A stretch of DNA of 7,018 nt from the NCBI GenBank assembly GCA_947372155.1, contig CANBSM010000152.1, positions 1-7,018 on the forward strand, given 5' to 3'. Made by a program: the position numbers and the translations under genes. The notes under the pieces are model-generated. The model worked only from the letters and a program-made list of their open reading frames with translations. It was not told the origin of the DNA and searched no databases. Shown piece by piece: positions 6,429 through 7,018 of this stretch. Source of the stretch: Burkholderiaceae bacterium (lineage in GTDB: Bacteria > Pseudomonadota > Gammaproteobacteria > Burkholderiales > Burkholderiaceae). Position 1 is the first letter of the stretch, and every line of letters begins with the position of its first letter.

Positions 6429-6653
6429 TTATGAAGTGCTACCGTTAAATACTAAGCTCATGCCGATCCACAGAATGACAAAGGCAACCAAAATAGTCGA
6501 GCCAATTTTTTTCAGGAAATACTCTAGGCTATCCATATAGACCTCATCGCCTCTACCAAAGTAATGATCAAAGCGTTTCCAAAAAAGACGCCCCACAACT
6601 AGTGGCAGGAGTATTGCAACGATGCCTAAAATAACAGTGAGCGTTGAATCCAT
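6429..6653 (-). CDS. Small two-helix membrane protein, function unknown
   Basis: I do not recognise this protein. With ATG at 6653 it has 74 residues: a first membrane helix at about 4-26 (ILGIVAILLPLVVG), a charged middle part (KRFDHYFGRGDEVYMDSLEY) and a second helix at about 49-69 (STILVAFVILWIGMSLVF). A longer reading from TTG at 6665 adds four residues. I prefer ATG 6653 because the purine-rich AGAAGGA (minus strand, about 6672-6666) would touch the TTG directly but lies 12 bases before the ATG. The gene starts 47 bases after the amidohydrolase stop and ends three bases before the four-helix membrane gene, so the two small genes are probably expressed together. Confidence 0.7.
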   Translation of the reverse strand: MDSTLTVILGIVAILLPLVVGRLFWKRFDHYFGRGDEVYMDSLEYFLKKIGSTILVAFVILWIGMSLVFNGSTS

Positions 6654-6691
6654 ATTAGTTTGCAATCCTTCTTATTAATTCAAAATGATTA

Positions 6692-6706
6692 CCCTGATCC
6701 TCAGGG
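6692..6706. repeat. Perfect hairpin overlapping the amidohydrolase stop codon
   Basis: CCCTGA (6692-6697) and TCAGGG (6701-6706) form a perfect 6-bp inverted repeat around the three-base loop TCC. On the minus strand the right arm includes the TGA stop of the amidohydrolase gene. What follows on that strand (TAATCATTTTGAATT) is AT-rich but lacks a clean T run, so this is at most a weak or partial terminator, or an mRNA-stabilising end. Confidence 0.5.
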
Positions 6707-7018
6707 ATTGAGGGCTGGAAAGTCATACAGGATACAGGGGTTATTGACCAAGATCGAATTTCTAAGGTTGACGTCTTGCGCCCACGTACCTAATAGATCA
6801 CATAGATCAGCATCGTGCGGCATTTCCTTTTTCACCATGACATGGGGCCAATCGCTTCCCCAGATAAGACGACTAGGATTTGCTTGAATCACCGCATCGT
6901 TCAATGGGCGCATATCCAAGTAAGGGAGATTGCCATCGCAGATGCGATAGGGCCCCGTCATCTTGACCCAGGCGCGCTGGTTTTTCATTAAATCTAATAA
7001 GCCCTGAAATCCCTTATC
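6701..7018 (-). CDS. Amidohydrolase family protein, C-terminal part (N-terminus beyond the window)
   Basis: The reading frame is open to the right edge and gives 105 residues of a metal-dependent hydrolase with the TIM-barrel amidohydrolase-2 fold (PF04909 type), the group that includes 2-pyrone-4,6-dicarboxylate lactonase LigI. Visible signatures are WVKMTGPYRI (fragment residues 17-26), RLIWGSDWPHVMV (50-62) and the closing NNPCILYDF (92-100). The Asp of GSDWPH is the conserved catalytic/metal-associated residue of the family. In the closing motif, NPA is more usual than NPC. An internal ATG at 6988 is not the start, because family-typical sequence (GFQGLLDL) continues upstream of it. A lactonase or dicarboxylate hydrolase in aromatic or organic acid breakdown is plausible, but the substrate cannot be deduced from this fragment. 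Two small membrane-protein genes follow on the same strand. Confidence 0.82.
   Translation of the reverse strand, partial: DKGFQGLLDLMKNQRAWVKMTGPYRICDGNLPYLDMRPLNDAVIQANPSRLIWGSDWPHVMVKKEMPHDADLCDLLGTWAQDVNLRNSILVNNPCILYDFPALNP

Noticed and set aside
6654..6665. TTG start at 6665 for the two-helix membrane protein
   Set aside because: The purine-rich ribosome site directly abuts the TTG with no spacer, whereas ATG at 6653 has a usable distance of 12 bases.
6986..6988. ATG at 6988 as start of the amidohydrolase
   Set aside because: The frame continues open to the window edge with family-like sequence, and the fragment would lack the entire N-terminal barrel and metal ligands.
1..7018. CRISPR array, insertion sequence, phage or defence system, tRNA or rRNA
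   Set aside because: No spaced repeats, transposase, terminal inverted repeats, integrase or RNA-gene sequence could be found on either strand. The gene content is housekeeping and metabolic.

Overview
The window looks like a chromosomal segment of a betaproteobacterium in the Burkholderiaceae, most likely Polynucleobacter or a close relative. This rests on the moderate AT-richness, the compact layout, the pairing of a haemoprotein sulfite reductase gene with a DUF934 gene, and the cobA/cbiX neighbours. The assignment is by recognition, not by a database search.

Layout, left to right. (1) At 1-1013 (-) lies a nearly complete ChaA-type Ca2+(Na+)/H+ antiporter whose last few residues fall off the left edge. 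(2) At 1088-1450 (+), divergent from chaA, is a small CbiX/SirB-type sirohydrochlorin chelatase. (3) At 4515-1373 (-) is a tight three-gene operon: a siroheme/4Fe-4S sulfite reductase haemoprotein (cysI), a DUF934 protein that overlaps it by an ATGA, and a uroporphyrinogen-III C-methyltransferase (cobA) 6 bases later. The 3' end of cobA runs 78 bases into the convergent chelatase gene. (4) At 4693-5970 (+), divergent from cysI across a 177-base AT-rich promoter region, is an exported serine hydrolase of the beta-lactamase class C / family VIII esterase fold. A strong bidirectional hairpin terminator follows it. (5) From 7018 down to 6054 (-) there are three genes: the 3' part of an amidohydrolase (LigI-like family) and two small membrane proteins of unknown function.

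The central genes form a functional unit. CobA methylates uroporphyrinogen III to precorrin-2, CbiX inserts iron into sirohydrochlorin, and the resulting siroheme is the cofactor of CysI, which reduces sulfite to sulfide for cysteine synthesis. The precorrin-2 dehydrogenase, the sulfate-activating genes (cysD, cysN), the PAPS/APS reductase (cysH) and a flavoprotein partner (cysJ) are not in the window. In many relatives cysH-cysD-cysN sit between the DUF934 gene and cobA, so their absence here is the most biologically suggestive observation.

I see no insertion sequence, phage gene, CRISPR array, tRNA or rRNA, and no clear undescribed system. The nearest candidates for new biology are the DUF934 protein, the two-gene membrane module and the cobA/cbiX overlap. 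No stretch longer than 177 bases lacks a gene.
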